DNA of 64,000 bases from Glycomyces tritici (GTDB lineage: Bacteria > Actinomycetota > Actinomycetes > Mycobacteriales > Micromonosporaceae), in contig NZ_JAUEMJ010000003.1 of assembly GCF_030403505.1 (NCBI RefSeq), positions 310,001 to 374,000 of the forward strand. Direction: 5' to 3'. Positions 35,450 through 46,496 of this stretch are shown piece after piece. The first letter of the stretch is position 1, and every line of letters starts with the position of its first letter. Below the pieces are notes generated by a model that saw nothing but the letters and a program-made list of their open reading frames with translations, had not been told where the DNA came from and ran no database searches. Both the position numbers and the translations under genes were made by a program.

Positions 35450-36544
35450 AGCGCCCACCGAACTGTTCGCCGACGACGCCTCGACCTCCGAAGCCGTCGC
35501 CTCCGGCACCGGCACCGGCCCCGGACCCCGCTGCGGACCGTTCCGATTGACCCGCTTCGCAAGCCGGTACACCTGCCGGAACGCCTCATACCCCACGTAC
35601 GCGCGGGCCGCCAGCAGCCGCTGCTTCAGACCCGTGACACCCGCGGCGGGCTGCCACGCGTCCGGACCGGGGTGATAGCGGCGGTACAGCTCCGACGTGC
35701 GGCGGAAGAACTCGCGGCGCTTCTTCGGCTCCACCCGCTCCGTATTGCCGATGACCAGCAGCAGATGCCACACCATGTGGTTGAACAGGGCCACACGGAC
35801 CCCGGCGTCGTCCACGCCCTCGAAATCGTCCCAGGTGCGCTGCCACTGGGTGAACACGTCGAAATGGCGGTCGTCGCGGGTGCGCGTGATCGAGGACCCG
35901 GCGCGCTGGCGCCACTGGTAGCAGCATTCCACGACGACCGCGATGCGCTCGGCGCGGCGCAGCAGCGCGTAGGTCCAGGGGATGTCGGTGTACCAGCCGG
36001 TGGGGAAGCCGAGGTCGATGCCGGTGAGGAACTCGCGGCGCGAGACCTTCGTCCACGGGGTGTGCGTGTAGTCGACGATGCGCGGCCATTCGGCGAGCGT
36101 GAAGCCGCTCGGGTCCGCGGGGCAGTGCGCGGCCAGCTCGGGGAGCTCGCCGGTCTCGATGACCCCGGTGTCGCGGCGCTTCTCGTGCTGGACGAGCACG
36201 ACGTCCGGCGGGCGCGGGCCCCTCACCGCGGCCAGGACGCGCTCGACCGCGCCGGGCTTGAGCTCGTCGTCGGCGTCGACGAACCACACGTAGTCGCCCT
36301 TCGCCTGGGCCAGACCGAAGTTGCGGGCCGGGCCCGAGCCGGCGTTCACGGGGGTGGTGACGACCGTGATGCGCCCGTCGCGGGCGGCGTAGCGCTCGGC
36401 GACGGCGCGGGACCCGTCGGGCGAGCAGTCGTCGACGACGACGACCTCGAGCTCGTCCCCGCCGCCGTCGACGACGGTGTCGAGGCACCCGGGGAGGTAC
36501 TCCTCGGCCTCGAATACGGGGATGACAATGCTCAGAGCGGGCAT
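35366..36544 (-). CDS. GT2 family glycosyltransferase
   Basis: A 392-residue GT-A enzyme: MPALSIVIPVFEAEEYLPG at the start, VVVVDDCSPDGS, GSGPARNFGLAQAKGDYVWF and the metal motif VDADDEL near 93-99. TYALLRRAERIAVV and CCYQWRQR follow, as in teichoic acid or capsule GT2 enzymes. The C-terminal 60 residues (Pro/Glu/Ser/Ala) look disordered and overlap the convergent gene 34004-35449 by 84 bases. ATG at 36544 was chosen although the frame is open 56 codons upstream, because the fold starts there and TACTAT lies exactly 6 bases before it. Confidence 0.85.
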   Translation of the reverse strand: MPALSIVIPVFEAEEYLPGCLDTVVDGGGDELEVVVVDDCSPDGSRAVAERYAARDGRITVVTTPVNAGSGPARNFGLAQAKGDYVWFVDADDELKPGAVERVLAAVRGPRPPDVVLVQHEKRRDTGVIETGELPELAAHCPADPSGFTLAEWPRIVDYTHTPWTKVSRREFLTGIDLGFPTGWYTDIPWTYALLRRAERIAVVVECCYQWRQRAGSSITRTRDDRHFDVFTQWQRTWDDFEGVDDAGVRVALFNHMVWHLLLVIGNTERVEPKKRREFFRRTSELYRRYHPGPDAWQPAAGVTGLKQRLLAARAYVGYEAFRQVYRLAKRVNRNGPQRGPGPVPVPEATASEVEASSANSSVGASAVQHAADEVSGLPAQPTLPAPRVSGS

Positions 36545-36550
36545 GGATCG

Positions 36551-36556
36551 ATAGTA
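36551..36556 (-). promoter_or_regulatory. -10 hexamer TACTAT for a leaderless GT2 transcript
   Basis: TACTAT on the minus strand, 6 bases before the ATG at 36544. Confidence 0.5.
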
Positions 36557-36794
36557 GCCCCAGCGGCACACACGGATTGGGCGGCGAATAGGACCCCGAT
36601 CACGCCGCAGAAAGGACGTCAGCGCATGTAAACGGCGGATTTCTGCTGCCATTGCGAAACCATTCCGCACTCCGCGCCGCCGCACAAAGAATGGTGAACT
36701 CTTTCCGAGCACGAGGTGAACAACCCGGCAATGCGACGAAAGACTTGACCACAGGTGTCGCCGAAATGAACGAGTGACCTACAAGGACCTGCGT

Positions 36795-36812
36795 CTCCCC
36801 TGGTCAGGGGAG
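36795..36812. promoter_or_regulatory. 18-bp inverted repeat, possible operator
   Basis: CTCCCCTG-GT-CAGGGGAG is a perfect dyad with a 2-base centre, 70 bp upstream of the dehydrogenase start. The short centre suits a DNA-binding dimer better than an RNA hairpin. Confidence 0.4.
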
Positions 36813-36881
36813 TGGTGTTCGCCATTGCTAATGTTGATCGCAGCACCCCCGAGACGCCTCTGAATCGCAAAGGACTCCACT

Positions 36882-38156
36882 GTGGCAACTGTTGACGCTG
36901 CGCGCCCGATCGACCTGGTCGTCGTCGGCCAAGGGTATGTGGGACTGCCGCTCGCCCAGGCTGCGATCGCCAAGGGCCTCAGCGTGGTCGGCCTCGACCG
37001 CTCCCAGCCGGTGGTCGACGCGCTCAACGCCGGCTCCAGCCACATCGACGACGTCTCCGACGCCGAGCTCGGCCTGATGCTCCGCGGCGGCTACACCGCC
37101 TCCACCGACCCCTCGGTGCAGGCGCGGGCCAAGGCGATCGTCATCTGCGTGCCGACCCCGCTCGGCGAAGCGGGCGGGCCCGACCTCGCCGCCGTCATCG
37201 GCGCCTCGCACGCGGCCGGCCGGCACCTGCAGCGCGGCGCGCTCGTCGTCCTGGAGTCCACGACCTACCCGGGCACCACCGAGGAGGTCGTCGCGCCGAT
37301 CCTGCGCGAGGAGTCCGGCCTCGAGCCGGGCGTCGACTTCCACCTGGCGTTCTCGCCCGAGCGGGTCGACCCGGGCAACCCGGTGTACGGGATCGTCAAC
37401 ACCCCCAAGGTCGTCGGCGGCCTCACGCCCGCGTGCACCGCCGCCGCTACCGGGCTGTACTCGCAGTTCATCGACCAGATCGTGGAGGCCAAGGGGCCGC
37501 GCGAGGCGGAGATGGCGAAACTGCTGGAGAACACGTACCGGCACGTGAACATCGCGCTCGTCAACGAGATGGCGGTGTTCTGCCAGGAGCTGGGCGTGGA
37601 CCTGTGGGACGCGATCAACCTCGCCAAGACCAAGCCGTTCGGGTACCAGGCGTTCTACCCGGGGCCGGGCGTCGGCGGGCACTGCATCCCGATCGACCCG
37701 AACTACCTGTCGTACAAGGTGCGCACCCTCGGATACCCGTTCCGGTTCGTGGAGCTGGCGCAGGAGATCAACAACCGCATGCCCGAGTACGTGGTCACGC
37801 GGGCCATGGCGAAGCTGAACGCCGACGGGCTCGCGCTCTCGCGCGCCCGGGTGCTGCTGCTCGGGGTGACGTACAAGCCGGACATCGCCGACCAGCGCGA
37901 ATCGCCGTCGACGCCGGTGGCGCGCAAGCTCCTCGCGGCGGGCGCGGAGCTGGCCTACCACGACCCGCACGTGCCGGTGTGGAGCGTGGGCGCCGAGCAG
38001 ATCGAGCGGGTGACCGAGCTGGAGACGGCCAAGGCCGACCTGATCGTGCTGCTCACCAACCACGCCGAGTACAAGGCCGGCGCGCTGCCGGCCGGGGTGC
38101 CGGTGCTGGACACGCGGGGCGCGCTGCGGGGTGTCGAGGGCGTCGAGACCCTCTGA
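36882..38156 (+). CDS. nucleotide-sugar 6-dehydrogenase (WecC/WbpA-like)
   Basis: A 424-residue NAD-dependent enzyme that oxidises UDP-N-acetylmannosamine, UDP-N-acetylglucosamine or a related sugar to the uronate. The dinucleotide fold begins LVVVGQGYVGLPLAQAA, the catalytic Cys is in GVGGHCIPIDPNYLSYK, and LGVTYKPDIADQRESP marks the C-terminal domain. GHCIPIDP places it in the WecC/WbpA branch, not with UDP-glucose dehydrogenases such as 22088-23482. The GTG start has AAAGGA eight bases upstream. It adds an acidic sugar to the glycopolymer toolkit of this region. Which sugar is oxidised cannot be told from sequence. Confidence 0.88.
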   Translation: MATVDAARPIDLVVVGQGYVGLPLAQAAIAKGLSVVGLDRSQPVVDALNAGSSHIDDVSDAELGLMLRGGYTASTDPSVQARAKAIVICVPTPLGEAGGPDLAAVIGASHAAGRHLQRGALVVLESTTYPGTTEEVVAPILREESGLEPGVDFHLAFSPERVDPGNPVYGIVNTPKVVGGLTPACTAAATGLYSQFIDQIVEAKGPREAEMAKLLENTYRHVNIALVNEMAVFCQELGVDLWDAINLAKTKPFGYQAFYPGPGVGGHCIPIDPNYLSYKVRTLGYPFRFVELAQEINNRMPEYVVTRAMAKLNADGLALSRARVLLLGVTYKPDIADQRESPSTPVARKLLAAGAELAYHDPHVPVWSVGAEQIERVTELETAKADLIVLLTNHAEYKAGALPAGVPVLDTRGALRGVEGVETL

Positions 38157-38278
38157 GGCCCCTGGGCAGTCCCCCGCCCTCCCAGGGGGGCGACCCCGGC
38201 TCAATCTTCTCGCGCGGGTCCGACAAGAACCGCCCCGTCTTACCGTCGTAAGGAAAATTGTCACTCGAAAGAGTGCGA

Positions 38279-38312
38279 GAACCGCCGCGGGCCTCACGGT
38301 CCGCGGCGGTTC
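38279..38312. terminator. bidirectional intrinsic terminator
   Basis: Stem of 12 perfect pairs (GAACCGCCGCGG / CCGCGGCGGTTC) plus three inner pairs including one G-T, loop TCAC. It separates the sugar dehydrogenase from the convergent ABC exporter genes. Confidence 0.85.
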
Positions 38313-38337
38313 CGGTTTCCCTGGTTTCCTTCAGGGC

Positions 38338-39099
38338 CTAGGCGACCGCGCGGGCGAACTTCCGCGTCGCCCACCACACCAGCACGATCGCGAGCGCGCC
38401 GATGTAAGCGGCGGCCTGCCAGATCGCGTTCGCGCCCAGGTCGCCCTCGAAGAGCGAGCGGGAGGCCTCGACCGCGTAGTAGAACGGGTTGAAGTCGGCC
38501 ACGTTCTGGAGCCAGGCCGGAGCCAGCGCCATCGGCAGCATGATGCCCGAGAGCAGCATGATCGGCTGCACGAACGTGTTGAGCACCGGCGCGAGCGTGT
38601 CCTCGCTCTTCAGGACGATCGCCACCCCGTACGAGAGCGCGCCGAGCATGAACGAGGTCAGGACGATGATCCCCAGCATGAGGAAGACGCCCGGCCAGTA
38701 GATGGTCAGGCCGCCGATCGGCGCTGCCAGCACCACCAGGAGCAGCGCCTGGAAGAGCGTGGTCGTCACGGTGGCCAAGGTCCGCCCGATGAGGAGCGCC
38801 GCGCGGCTGACCGGGGTCACCCGCATGCGCTCGATGACGCCCGCGCGCAGCTCCGCGATGAGGCTGAAGCCGACGAACGTGGAGCCGAACAGGGCCATCA
38901 TGATGATCAGGCCGGGCACGAAGGTCTCCATGGCGCCGGCCTCGAAGCCCGGGGCGCCGTCGAGGCCGTTGAGCAGCGGCGCGAAGAAGATCAGGAAGTA
39001 CAGCGGCTGGATCAGCATGACCACCAGCCACACCGGCTGCTTCAGGTTGAGCTTCATGGCCCGCGAGTAGACGAGCCAGGTGTCGAGCAGTGTCTTCAT
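38338..39099 (-). CDS. ABC-2 type permease (DrrB-like)
   Basis: A 253-residue membrane protein with six predicted helices. The ABC-2 exporter pattern is seen in RAGVIERMRVTPVSRAALLIGRTLA, here split as the conserved loop before helix 3, and in FVQPIMLLSGIMLPM. It should form the membrane part of a drug or lipid exporter with the adjacent ATPase. Its ATG follows the ATPase stop by a single base and uses the GAGGAG inside the last ATPase codons as ribosome site. Similar to DrrB of daunorubicin exporters; the actual substrate is unknown. Confidence 0.88.
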   Translation of the reverse strand: MKTLLDTWLVYSRAMKLNLKQPVWLVVMLIQPLYFLIFFAPLLNGLDGAPGFEAGAMETFVPGLIIMMALFGSTFVGFSLIAELRAGVIERMRVTPVSRAALLIGRTLATVTTTLFQALLLVVLAAPIGGLTIYWPGVFLMLGIIVLTSFMLGALSYGVAIVLKSEDTLAPVLNTFVQPIMLLSGIMLPMALAPAWLQNVADFNPFYYAVEASRSLFEGDLGANAIWQAAAYIGALAIVLVWWATRKFARAVA

Positions 39100-39100
39100 G

Positions 39101-40069
<969 letters not shown>

Positions 40070-40121
40070 GGGTACCTCACGGGTGGGTTGAACGATGTTC
40101 CTATTTCCTTGTTCAAACTTG

Positions 40122-40151
40122 ACTATAACCATGACGTTGCGAAGGGCACAA
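40122..40151 (-). promoter_or_regulatory. promoter candidate for the DrrAB-type exporter
   Basis: On the minus strand TTGTGC (40151-40146), an 18-base spacer and TATAGT (40127-40122). The nearby halves GTTGAAC (40087-40093) and TTGTTCAAAC could be part of a PadR operator. The expected mRNA leader is about 45 bases. Confidence 0.5.
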
Positions 40152-40186
40152 CCAGGTATAAGGGAAATCGTGAGATTAGTCAAAGG

Positions 40187-40192
40187 TATAAT
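40187..40192 (+). promoter_or_regulatory. consensus -10 TATAAT for a leaderless padR transcript
   Basis: TATAAT, 8 bases before the ATG at 40201. No -35 or Shine-Dalgarno is evident. It lies in the A+T-rich divergent padR-exporter gap. Confidence 0.6.
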
Positions 40193-40200
40193 ATTCAGGC

Positions 40201-41067
40201 ATGTGGAGTACGCGTCTTCTCGTCCTCGGCCTCGTCCGATGGCTCGGTCCCGTCCACGGCTACCTGGTGCGCAGGGAGCTGGACACGTGGCGGATGCCCG
40301 GCAAGGCCGAGATCGGCGCCGGCTCGATCTACCACGCGCTCAAGAAGCTCACGGCCGACGGCCAGCTCGAGGTCGTCGCGACCGAATCGGTGGACGCGCG
40401 CCCGGCGCGCACCACCTACCGGATCACCGCCAGGGGCGAGGCCGAGTTCCAGCGGACCCTGCGGGAGAAGCTGTGGGACGTCCAGGACGCCGAGGACCCG
40501 TTCAGCACCGCCTGGTCCTTCGCGCTGGTGCTCACCCCGGCCGAGAACATCGCACTGCTGCACCAGCGGGCCGAAGTCCTGTTCGCCCGCATCGAGCAGG
40601 TGACGGCACTGCTGGCGGCGACCACCCCGGAGTTCACCCCCGGCGACGAAGGGGCGTTCGTCCCGGCCCACGCCCGCGCCATGATGAAGCGCCAGATCGA
40701 CCTGTGGATCACCGACGCCGAATGGTGCGAGGACACGGCGAACCGCATCGAGTCCGGTGACATCGCGCTCGGACCGGACCTCGACCCCGAGCACGCCGCC
40801 TACTGGCGCGAGGCGATCAAGGGCGACCGGTTCCTCGACAACGCCAGGGACCGCCAAGCCCTCATCGGCGAACCCGCCGCGGAAGACCTCGCCGACGACG
40901 ACCTGAACGGCCGTTTAGGAGATCATGCGAAAAAATCGACAACCCTCCTTATGGAGACCCTCCAAACTTTGAGCGCTTTATATCGTTTCGTCCGCCATCC
41001 TGGCGACGGCGTCGCCTCGGTCTCCGATATGCGGCCATTACACTGCGGAACGTGCGCAAGGTTTTGA
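40201..41067 (+). CDS. PadR-family transcriptional regulator with an atypical C-terminal tail
   Basis: A 288-residue regulator. Residues 1-80 are the PadR winged helix: [40 protein letters not shown] and [14 protein letters not shown] helical dimerisation region follows to about residue 235. The final 49 codons before the stop (GGA GAT CAT onward) have only about 57% G/C at third positions against over 90% before, and they run into the start of the carboxylase gene. This suggests that an indel or a lost stop has extended the frame; a TAG lies in the +1 frame at 40915-40917. It is divergent from the DrrAB-type exporter and probably represses it. Confidence 0.8.
   Translation: MWSTRLLVLGLVRWLGPVHGYLVRRELDTWRMPGKAEIGAGSIYHALKKLTADGQLEVVATESVDARPARTTYRITARGEAEFQRTLREKLWDVQDAEDPFSTAWSFALVLTPAENIALLHQRAEVLFARIEQVTALLAATTPEFTPGDEGAFVPAHARAMMKRQIDLWITDAEWCEDTANRIESGDIALGPDLDPEHAAYWREAIKGDRFLDNARDRQALIGEPAAEDLADDDLNGRLGDHAKKSTTLLMETLQTLSALYRFVRHPGDGVASVSDMRPLHCGTCARF
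41039..41044 (+). promoter_or_regulatory. -10 hexamer TACACT for a leaderless carboxylase transcript
   Basis: TACACT, 7 bases before the GTG at 41052, inside the atypical 3' tail of padR. Confidence 0.5.
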
Positions 41068-42794
41068 TCGCCAACCGCGGCGAGATCGCAGTGAGAGTCA
41101 TCCGGGCCTGCCGGGACGCCGGGTACGAATCCGTCGCCGTCTACGCAGACGGCGATCGCGATGCACCCCACACACTCCTGGCCGACGAGGCCTTCGCCCT
41201 CGACGGCCTCACGGCCGCCGACACCTACCTGCGGATCGACAAGCTGCTGCGGATCGCCGAGCGGTCCGAAGCGGACGCCGTCCACCCCGGGTACGGGTTC
41301 CTCTCCGAGAACGCCGAGTTCGCGCAGGCCGTGATCGACGCCGGACTCACCTGGATCGGCCCCACGCCGCAGTCCATTCGCGACCTCGGCGACAAGGTCA
41401 CCGCCCGCCACCTCGCCATGAAGGCGAACGTGCCGCTGGTGCCCGGCACCAAGGACCCCGTGAAGGACGCGAGCGAGATCCTCGCGTTCGCCGACGAGCA
41501 CGGCCTCCCCGTCGCGATCAAAGCCGCCTTCGGCGGCGGCGGGCGCGGCCTCAAAGTCGCCCGCGACCGCGACGAGATCCCCGACCTCTTCGAATCCGCC
41601 GTGCGCGAAGCCGAAGCCGCATTCGGACGCGGCGAATGCTTCGTCGAGCGCTACCTCGACCGGCCCCGCCACGTCGAAGCGCAGGTCCTCGCCGACACCC
41701 ACGGCAACGTCATCGTCGTCGGCACCCGCGACTGCTCCCTCCAGCGCCGCCACCAGAAACTCGTCGAAGAGGCCCCCGCGCCCTTCCTCACCGACGAGCA
41801 GCGCGCCACCATCCACAACGCCGCCAAGGCCATCTGCAAGGAAGCCGACTACCACGGCGCCGGCACCGTCGAATTCCTCGTCGCCGTCGACGGCACCATC
41901 TCCTTCCTCGAAGTGAACACGCGCCTCCAGGTCGAGCACCCCGTCTCCGAAGAGACCAGCGGCCTCGACCTCGTGCGCGAGCAGTTCCGCATCGCCTCCG
42001 GCGAAGCCGTCCCGCTCACCGAGGACCCCGAGCCGCGCGGCCACTCCATCGAGTTCCGCATCAACGGCGAAGACCCCGGCCGCGGATTCCTCCCCGCCCC
42101 CGGCGCCGTCACCAAGCTCCGGCTCCCCGCCGGGCCGGGCGTGCGCGTCGACACCGGCATCGAAGAGGGCTCCGTCATCGACGGGAACTTCGACTCGCTG
42201 CTCGCCAAGGTCATCGTCACCGCCTCGACCCGCGAAGAAGCGCTCCGCCGCTCCCGCCGGGCCCTCGCGGAGATGGAGGTCGAAGGCCTCGCCACCGTGC
42301 TGCCGTTCCACCGGGCCGTGATCGAGGATCCGGCGTTCGCCGAGGACTTCACCGTCCACACCCGCTGGATCGAGACCGAGTGGGACAACACGCTCGAACC
42401 GTACGCAGCGGCCCCCGCGGGCGGCGGCGACAGCGAGGAGCGCACCAGCCTCGTCGTCGAAGTCGGCGGCAAGCGCCTCGAAGTGTCGATCCCCGCCGGG
42501 CTCCTCAACCCCGTCGCCTCCAACAAGCCGAAGAAGCGCGGCCCCAAGAAGAAGGCCGACGCCGGCCCCGCCATCGGCGGCGACGGCCTGCCGTCCCCGA
42601 TGCAGGGCACCATCGTCAAGGTCGCCGTGACCGACGGTCAGTCCGTCGTCAAGGGCGACACCATCGTGGTCCTCGAGGCCATGAAGATGGAGCAGCCCAT
42701 CGAGGCACACAAGTCCGGCACCGTCTCAGGGCTCGAAGTGGGCATCGGCGACGTCGTGGCCGCCGGGGCCCCGATCTGCCAGATCTCCGATTGA
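41052..42794 (+). CDS. acyl-CoA carboxylase alpha subunit (biotin carboxylase plus BCCP)
   Basis: Carboxylates its own biotin with bicarbonate and ATP, then supplies CO2 to a carboxyltransferase beta subunit that makes malonyl- or methylmalonyl-CoA. The 580-residue protein begins [18 protein letters not shown], has the ATP-grasp glycine loop [14 protein letters not shown], the catalytic [14 protein letters not shown] and a C-terminal biotinyl domain with EAMKMEQPI, whose middle Lys carries biotin. A Lys-rich linker ([11 protein letters not shown]) joins the parts. This is the AccA3/PccA layout of actinobacteria. The beta subunit is not in the window. The GTG start lies 7 bases after TACACT and lacks a ribosome site. 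Confidence 0.95.
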   Translation: MRKVLIANRGEIAVRVIRACRDAGYESVAVYADGDRDAPHTLLADEAFALDGLTAADTYLRIDKLLRIAERSEADAVHPGYGFLSENAEFAQAVIDAGLTWIGPTPQSIRDLGDKVTARHLAMKANVPLVPGTKDPVKDASEILAFADEHGLPVAIKAAFGGGGRGLKVARDRDEIPDLFESAVREAEAAFGRGECFVERYLDRPRHVEAQVLADTHGNVIVVGTRDCSLQRRHQKLVEEAPAPFLTDEQRATIHNAAKAICKEADYHGAGTVEFLVAVDGTISFLEVNTRLQVEHPVSEETSGLDLVREQFRIASGEAVPLTEDPEPRGHSIEFRINGEDPGRGFLPAPGAVTKLRLPAGPGVRVDTGIEEGSVIDGNFDSLLAKVIVTASTREEALRRSRRALAEMEVEGLATVLPFHRAVIEDPAFAEDFTVHTRWIETEWDNTLEPYAAAPAGGGDSEERTSLVVEVGGKRLEVSIPAGLLNPVASNKPKKRGPKKKADAGPAIGGDGLPSPMQGTIVKVAVTDGQSVVKGDTIVVLEAMKMEQPIEAHKSGTVSGLEVGIGDVVAAGAPICQISD

Positions 42795-42886
42795 GCCGCG
42801 TAACCGATCTGTCAGATCGCAGACTTACAACGGGCCGTTCGCGGAGGGACAATAGTCAGTGCTGTGCGTAACACCACAAGCACTGA

Positions 42887-44407
<1,521 letters not shown>

Positions 44408-44562
44408 GCACTGCGAGCGAAGCCTAGAGGCGCGCTGGCAGTCCGGTAAGCAAGGCCGTGGGCGTCCGCCGGGAGGCGGGCGTCCTCGGTGTTTTCGGTG
44501 CTGTGTCGAGCTGCGCGTGTGCCGAGTGGGCCTGGGTGTTCGCATGTGTCGAGAATTCTGGT

Positions 44563-44596
44563 GCGGGCGCACCGGCGTCGTTGCCGGTGCGCCCGC
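44563..44596 (+). terminator. intrinsic terminator candidate
   Basis: A 14-bp perfect stem (GCGGGCGCACCGGC / GCCGGTGCGCCCGC) with loop GTCGTT. It lies about 155 bp after guaB1, so it would end a long 3' UTR or an unannotated transcript. Confidence 0.7.
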
Positions 44597-44629
44597 GTTC
44601 GTACCCCTCGCGAGGTCTCCTGGCAGGAG

Positions 44630-44655
44630 CCGCGCGGGAGTGCACTCCCGCGCGG
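44630..44655. repeat. perfect 26-bp palindrome
   Basis: CCGCGCGGGAGTG followed directly by its reverse complement CACTCCCGCGCGG, without any loop. It could be a protein-binding site or a cruciform/terminator element. Confidence 0.7.
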
Positions 44656-44809
44656 TCTTCGGGGGCGGCCCCCCGGGGTTCCCACATTCGCCGCCAGTCC
44701 TGCCAGGACCGGACCGCCACTCCGCACTTCCGCCTCCACCGGCGAAGCAGCCGTTTTTTCAATCAACAATCACATGTCGGGCAAGGGTTGCCCAGAACTA
44801 TTTCCCGCC

Positions 44810-44863
44810 TGTGGATAACTCGCGGTAATCGCAATGAAACTGCTGTTCGCGGGCTGTGGATAA
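44810..44863 (+). promoter_or_regulatory. two consensus DnaA boxes
   Basis: TGTGGATAA at 44810-44818 and 44855-44863, same orientation, 45 bp centre to centre, each followed by C. Both equal the reverse complement of the DnaA box TTATCCACA. They lie 30-75 bp from the stop of the response regulator gene, in a locally A+T-richer stretch. Confidence 0.65.
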
Positions 44864-44892
44864 CTTCGGGTCGATGCGGGCTTGCGCTGGGG

Positions 44893-45534
44893 TCAGGTTC
44901 TCGCGTCCCTCGCCAGCATCGCCGCCTGAACCCGGTTGGTGCAGCCGAGCTTGGCGAGCACTCGGCTCACATAGGTCTTGACGCTTGCTTCACTCATGTG
45001 GACCCGGCCCGCGATCTCCGCGTTCGAGAGGCCTTCGGCCACCGCCTCCAGGACCTCGCGTTCGCGCGCGGCCAGTCGCGCGACGCGCTCCACCGCATCG
45101 CGCCGCCGGGGCGCCGACTCCGGGGCCACCAGGCCCAGCACCATCCGCGTCACCACCGGCGACAGGTACGCCTCCCCCGCCGCGACCGCGCGGACCGCCG
45201 TCACCAGTTCCTCTGGCGCGCAGGTCTTCAGAACGAACCCCGCGGCCCCCTTCTCCACTGCCGACAGCACGTTCTCCTGGTCGCCGAAGGAGGTCAGCAC
45301 CAGCGCCCGCGTCCCCGGCGACACCGCGTCGAGCCGCTCGACCACCGCGAGACCGCCCAGGCCCGGCATGTGCAGGTCCACCAGCGCGACCTCCGGGCGG
45401 CAACGTTCGATCGCCGCCAGCGCGTCGCGTCCGTTGTGGGCGGTGCCGGCGATGTCGATGCCCGCTGCTTCCAGGACCGTGCGCACCCCTTCGACGACGA
45501 GCGGCTCGTCGTCGGCGATCACGACGCGCGTCAT
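44893..45534 (-). CDS. NarL/LuxR-family response regulator
   Basis: A 213-residue regulator. The receiver domain has the acidic pocket VVIADDEP and the phosphoacceptor Asp in VALVDLHMPGLGG (near residue 53), with LTSF and LKTCAPEE completing the site. The C-terminal LuxR helix-turn-helix reads LAAREREVLEAVAEGLSNAE and IAGRVHMSEASVKTYVSRVL. Its ATG overlaps the stop of the histidine kinase by 4 bases, so they form a two-component pair. The most likely targets are the divergent ABC exporter genes at 46509-48019 and the kinase operon itself. Confidence 0.93.
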   Translation of the reverse strand: MTRVVIADDEPLVVEGVRTVLEAAGIDIAGTAHNGRDALAAIERCRPEVALVDLHMPGLGGLAVVERLDAVSPGTRALVLTSFGDQENVLSAVEKGAAGFVLKTCAPEELVTAVRAVAAGEAYLSPVVTRMVLGLVAPESAPRRRDAVERVARLAAREREVLEAVAEGLSNAEIAGRVHMSEASVKTYVSRVLAKLGCTNRVQAAMLARDART

Positions 45535-46400
45535 CCGCCCTGCACCCCGGCGATCGAGGTCAGCGGGAGGAGGACGAGGAGGAGGACGACGGTGGCGACG
45601 GCGGCGGCGCGGGCGGTTCGCGGGAGTTGCGGGCGGCTGGTGGGGAGGGGCAGCATGGCGCTCAGTCGGAAGCGGCCGGCGTCGGTGCGGTGGTCGAGGA
45701 GGCCGCCTGCTGCGGCGACGCGTTCGTGGAGGCCGGGGAGTCCGTGTCCGCCGGGCAGGCCGGGGGTCTTCGTTGCGGGGATCGGGTTTTCGACGGCGAT
45801 GAGCAGGGCGTCGGCCTCCCAGGTGACGGTGGCGCGGACGGGTGCGCCGGGGGCGTGTTTCGCGGCGTTCGCGAGGCCTTCTTCGAGGACGGCGTAGGCG
45901 GCTCGGGCGGCGACGGCGGGGAGGGGGCCGGGTGTGCCTTCGTGGCGGAGTTCGACGGGGACGCCCGCTTCCATGAAGGCGGCGGCGAGGGTGGCGGCTT
46001 CGGCGGGGTCGAAGCGGGTCTCGGTCTCGGCGCCGGTGCGCAGGAGTGACACGAGGCCGTGGAGGTCTTCGACGGCGGCGCGGACGGTGTCGCCGACCTG
46101 GCGGGCTTCGGCGCGGCGTTCGGTGTCGGTTTCGCGGACTTCGAGGGCGGCGACTTGGACGGCGGCGAGGCCGAGGCGGCGGCCGATGCGGTCGTGCATG
46201 TCGCGGGCGAGGCGCAGGCGTTCGCGTTCGACGGCGACTTCCTGTTCGCGCATGGAGCGGCGGTAGCGCTGCCAGAGGGCGACGACGACGGCGGCGGCGA
46301 GGAGGGCGAGGATGCCGGCGGGGATGGGTCCGGCGGGCAGGGCGGCGAGCAGGGTGAACTCGGCGAGGACGATGGCGATGGTCGCGAGCAGACCTTTCAT
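45531..46400 (-). CDS. HPK7-type sensor histidine kinase with an extra C-terminal membrane helix
   Basis: A 289-residue kinase. Two N-terminal helices (residues 3-20 and 27-45) with almost no external loop point to sensing inside the membrane. The dimerisation/phosphorylation site is RLARDMHDRIGRRLGLAAVQ with the acceptor His. ATPase boxes are LEEGLANAAKHAPGAP (N-box) and GGHGLPGLHERVAAAGG (G-box). Unusually, the protein continues past the ATPase domain with TARAAAVATVVLLLVLLP, a third hydrophobic helix. Such kinases often sense cell-envelope stress. ATG at 46400 lies 6 bases after TACCCT, so the message is probably leaderless. Confidence 0.9.
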   Translation of the reverse strand: MKGLLATIAIVLAEFTLLAALPAGPIPAGILALLAAAVVVALWQRYRRSMREQEVAVERERLRLARDMHDRIGRRLGLAAVQVAALEVRETDTERRAEARQVGDTVRAAVEDLHGLVSLLRTGAETETRFDPAEAATLAAAFMEAGVPVELRHEGTPGPLPAVAARAAYAVLEEGLANAAKHAPGAPVRATVTWEADALLIAVENPIPATKTPGLPGGHGLPGLHERVAAAGGLLDHRTDAGRFRLSAMLPLPTSRPQLPRTARAAAVATVVLLLVLLPLTSIAGVQGG

Positions 46401-46406
46401 AGGGCC

Positions 46407-46412
46407 AGGGTA
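46407..46412 (-). promoter_or_regulatory. -10 hexamer TACCCT for the two-component operon
   Basis: TACCCT on the minus strand, 6 bases before the ATG at 46400. It predicts a leaderless transcript. Confidence 0.45.
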
Positions 46413-46496
46413 CGCATCGGGTCGGCGCGGTGGCGGTTCACTTTCGTCGCGGGCGGGAGCGACCTTCGGGGACTGTCGTTGCGGTGCTTGGTTTTC

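Larger units (their letters stand above)
36545..36881. other. 337-bp divergent, relatively A+T-rich intergenic region
   Basis: It lies between the GT2 gene and the nucleotide-sugar dehydrogenase. It has lower GC than its flanks and no convincing gene. Visible sites are TACTAT (GT2 -10), CTTGACC near 36744, an 18-bp inverted repeat at 36795-36812 and TAATGT near 36829, a possible -10 for the dehydrogenase. Confidence 0.4.
44408..44892. other. 485-bp intergenic region with palindromes and two DnaA boxes
   Basis: Between convergent guaB1 and the response regulator. No coding gene is supported. In order it holds a terminator hairpin (44563-44596), a perfect 26-bp palindrome (44630-44655), a TTTTTT run (44755-44760), and two perfect TGTGGATAA sites (44810-44818, 44855-44863) in an A+T-richer segment. 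Confidence 0.6.

Noticed and set aside
44490..44828. Overlapping plus-strand ORFs of about 100 residues in the DnaA-box region
   Set aside because: They run through a terminator and a palindrome, have no ribosome site, and use codons unlike neighbouring genes.
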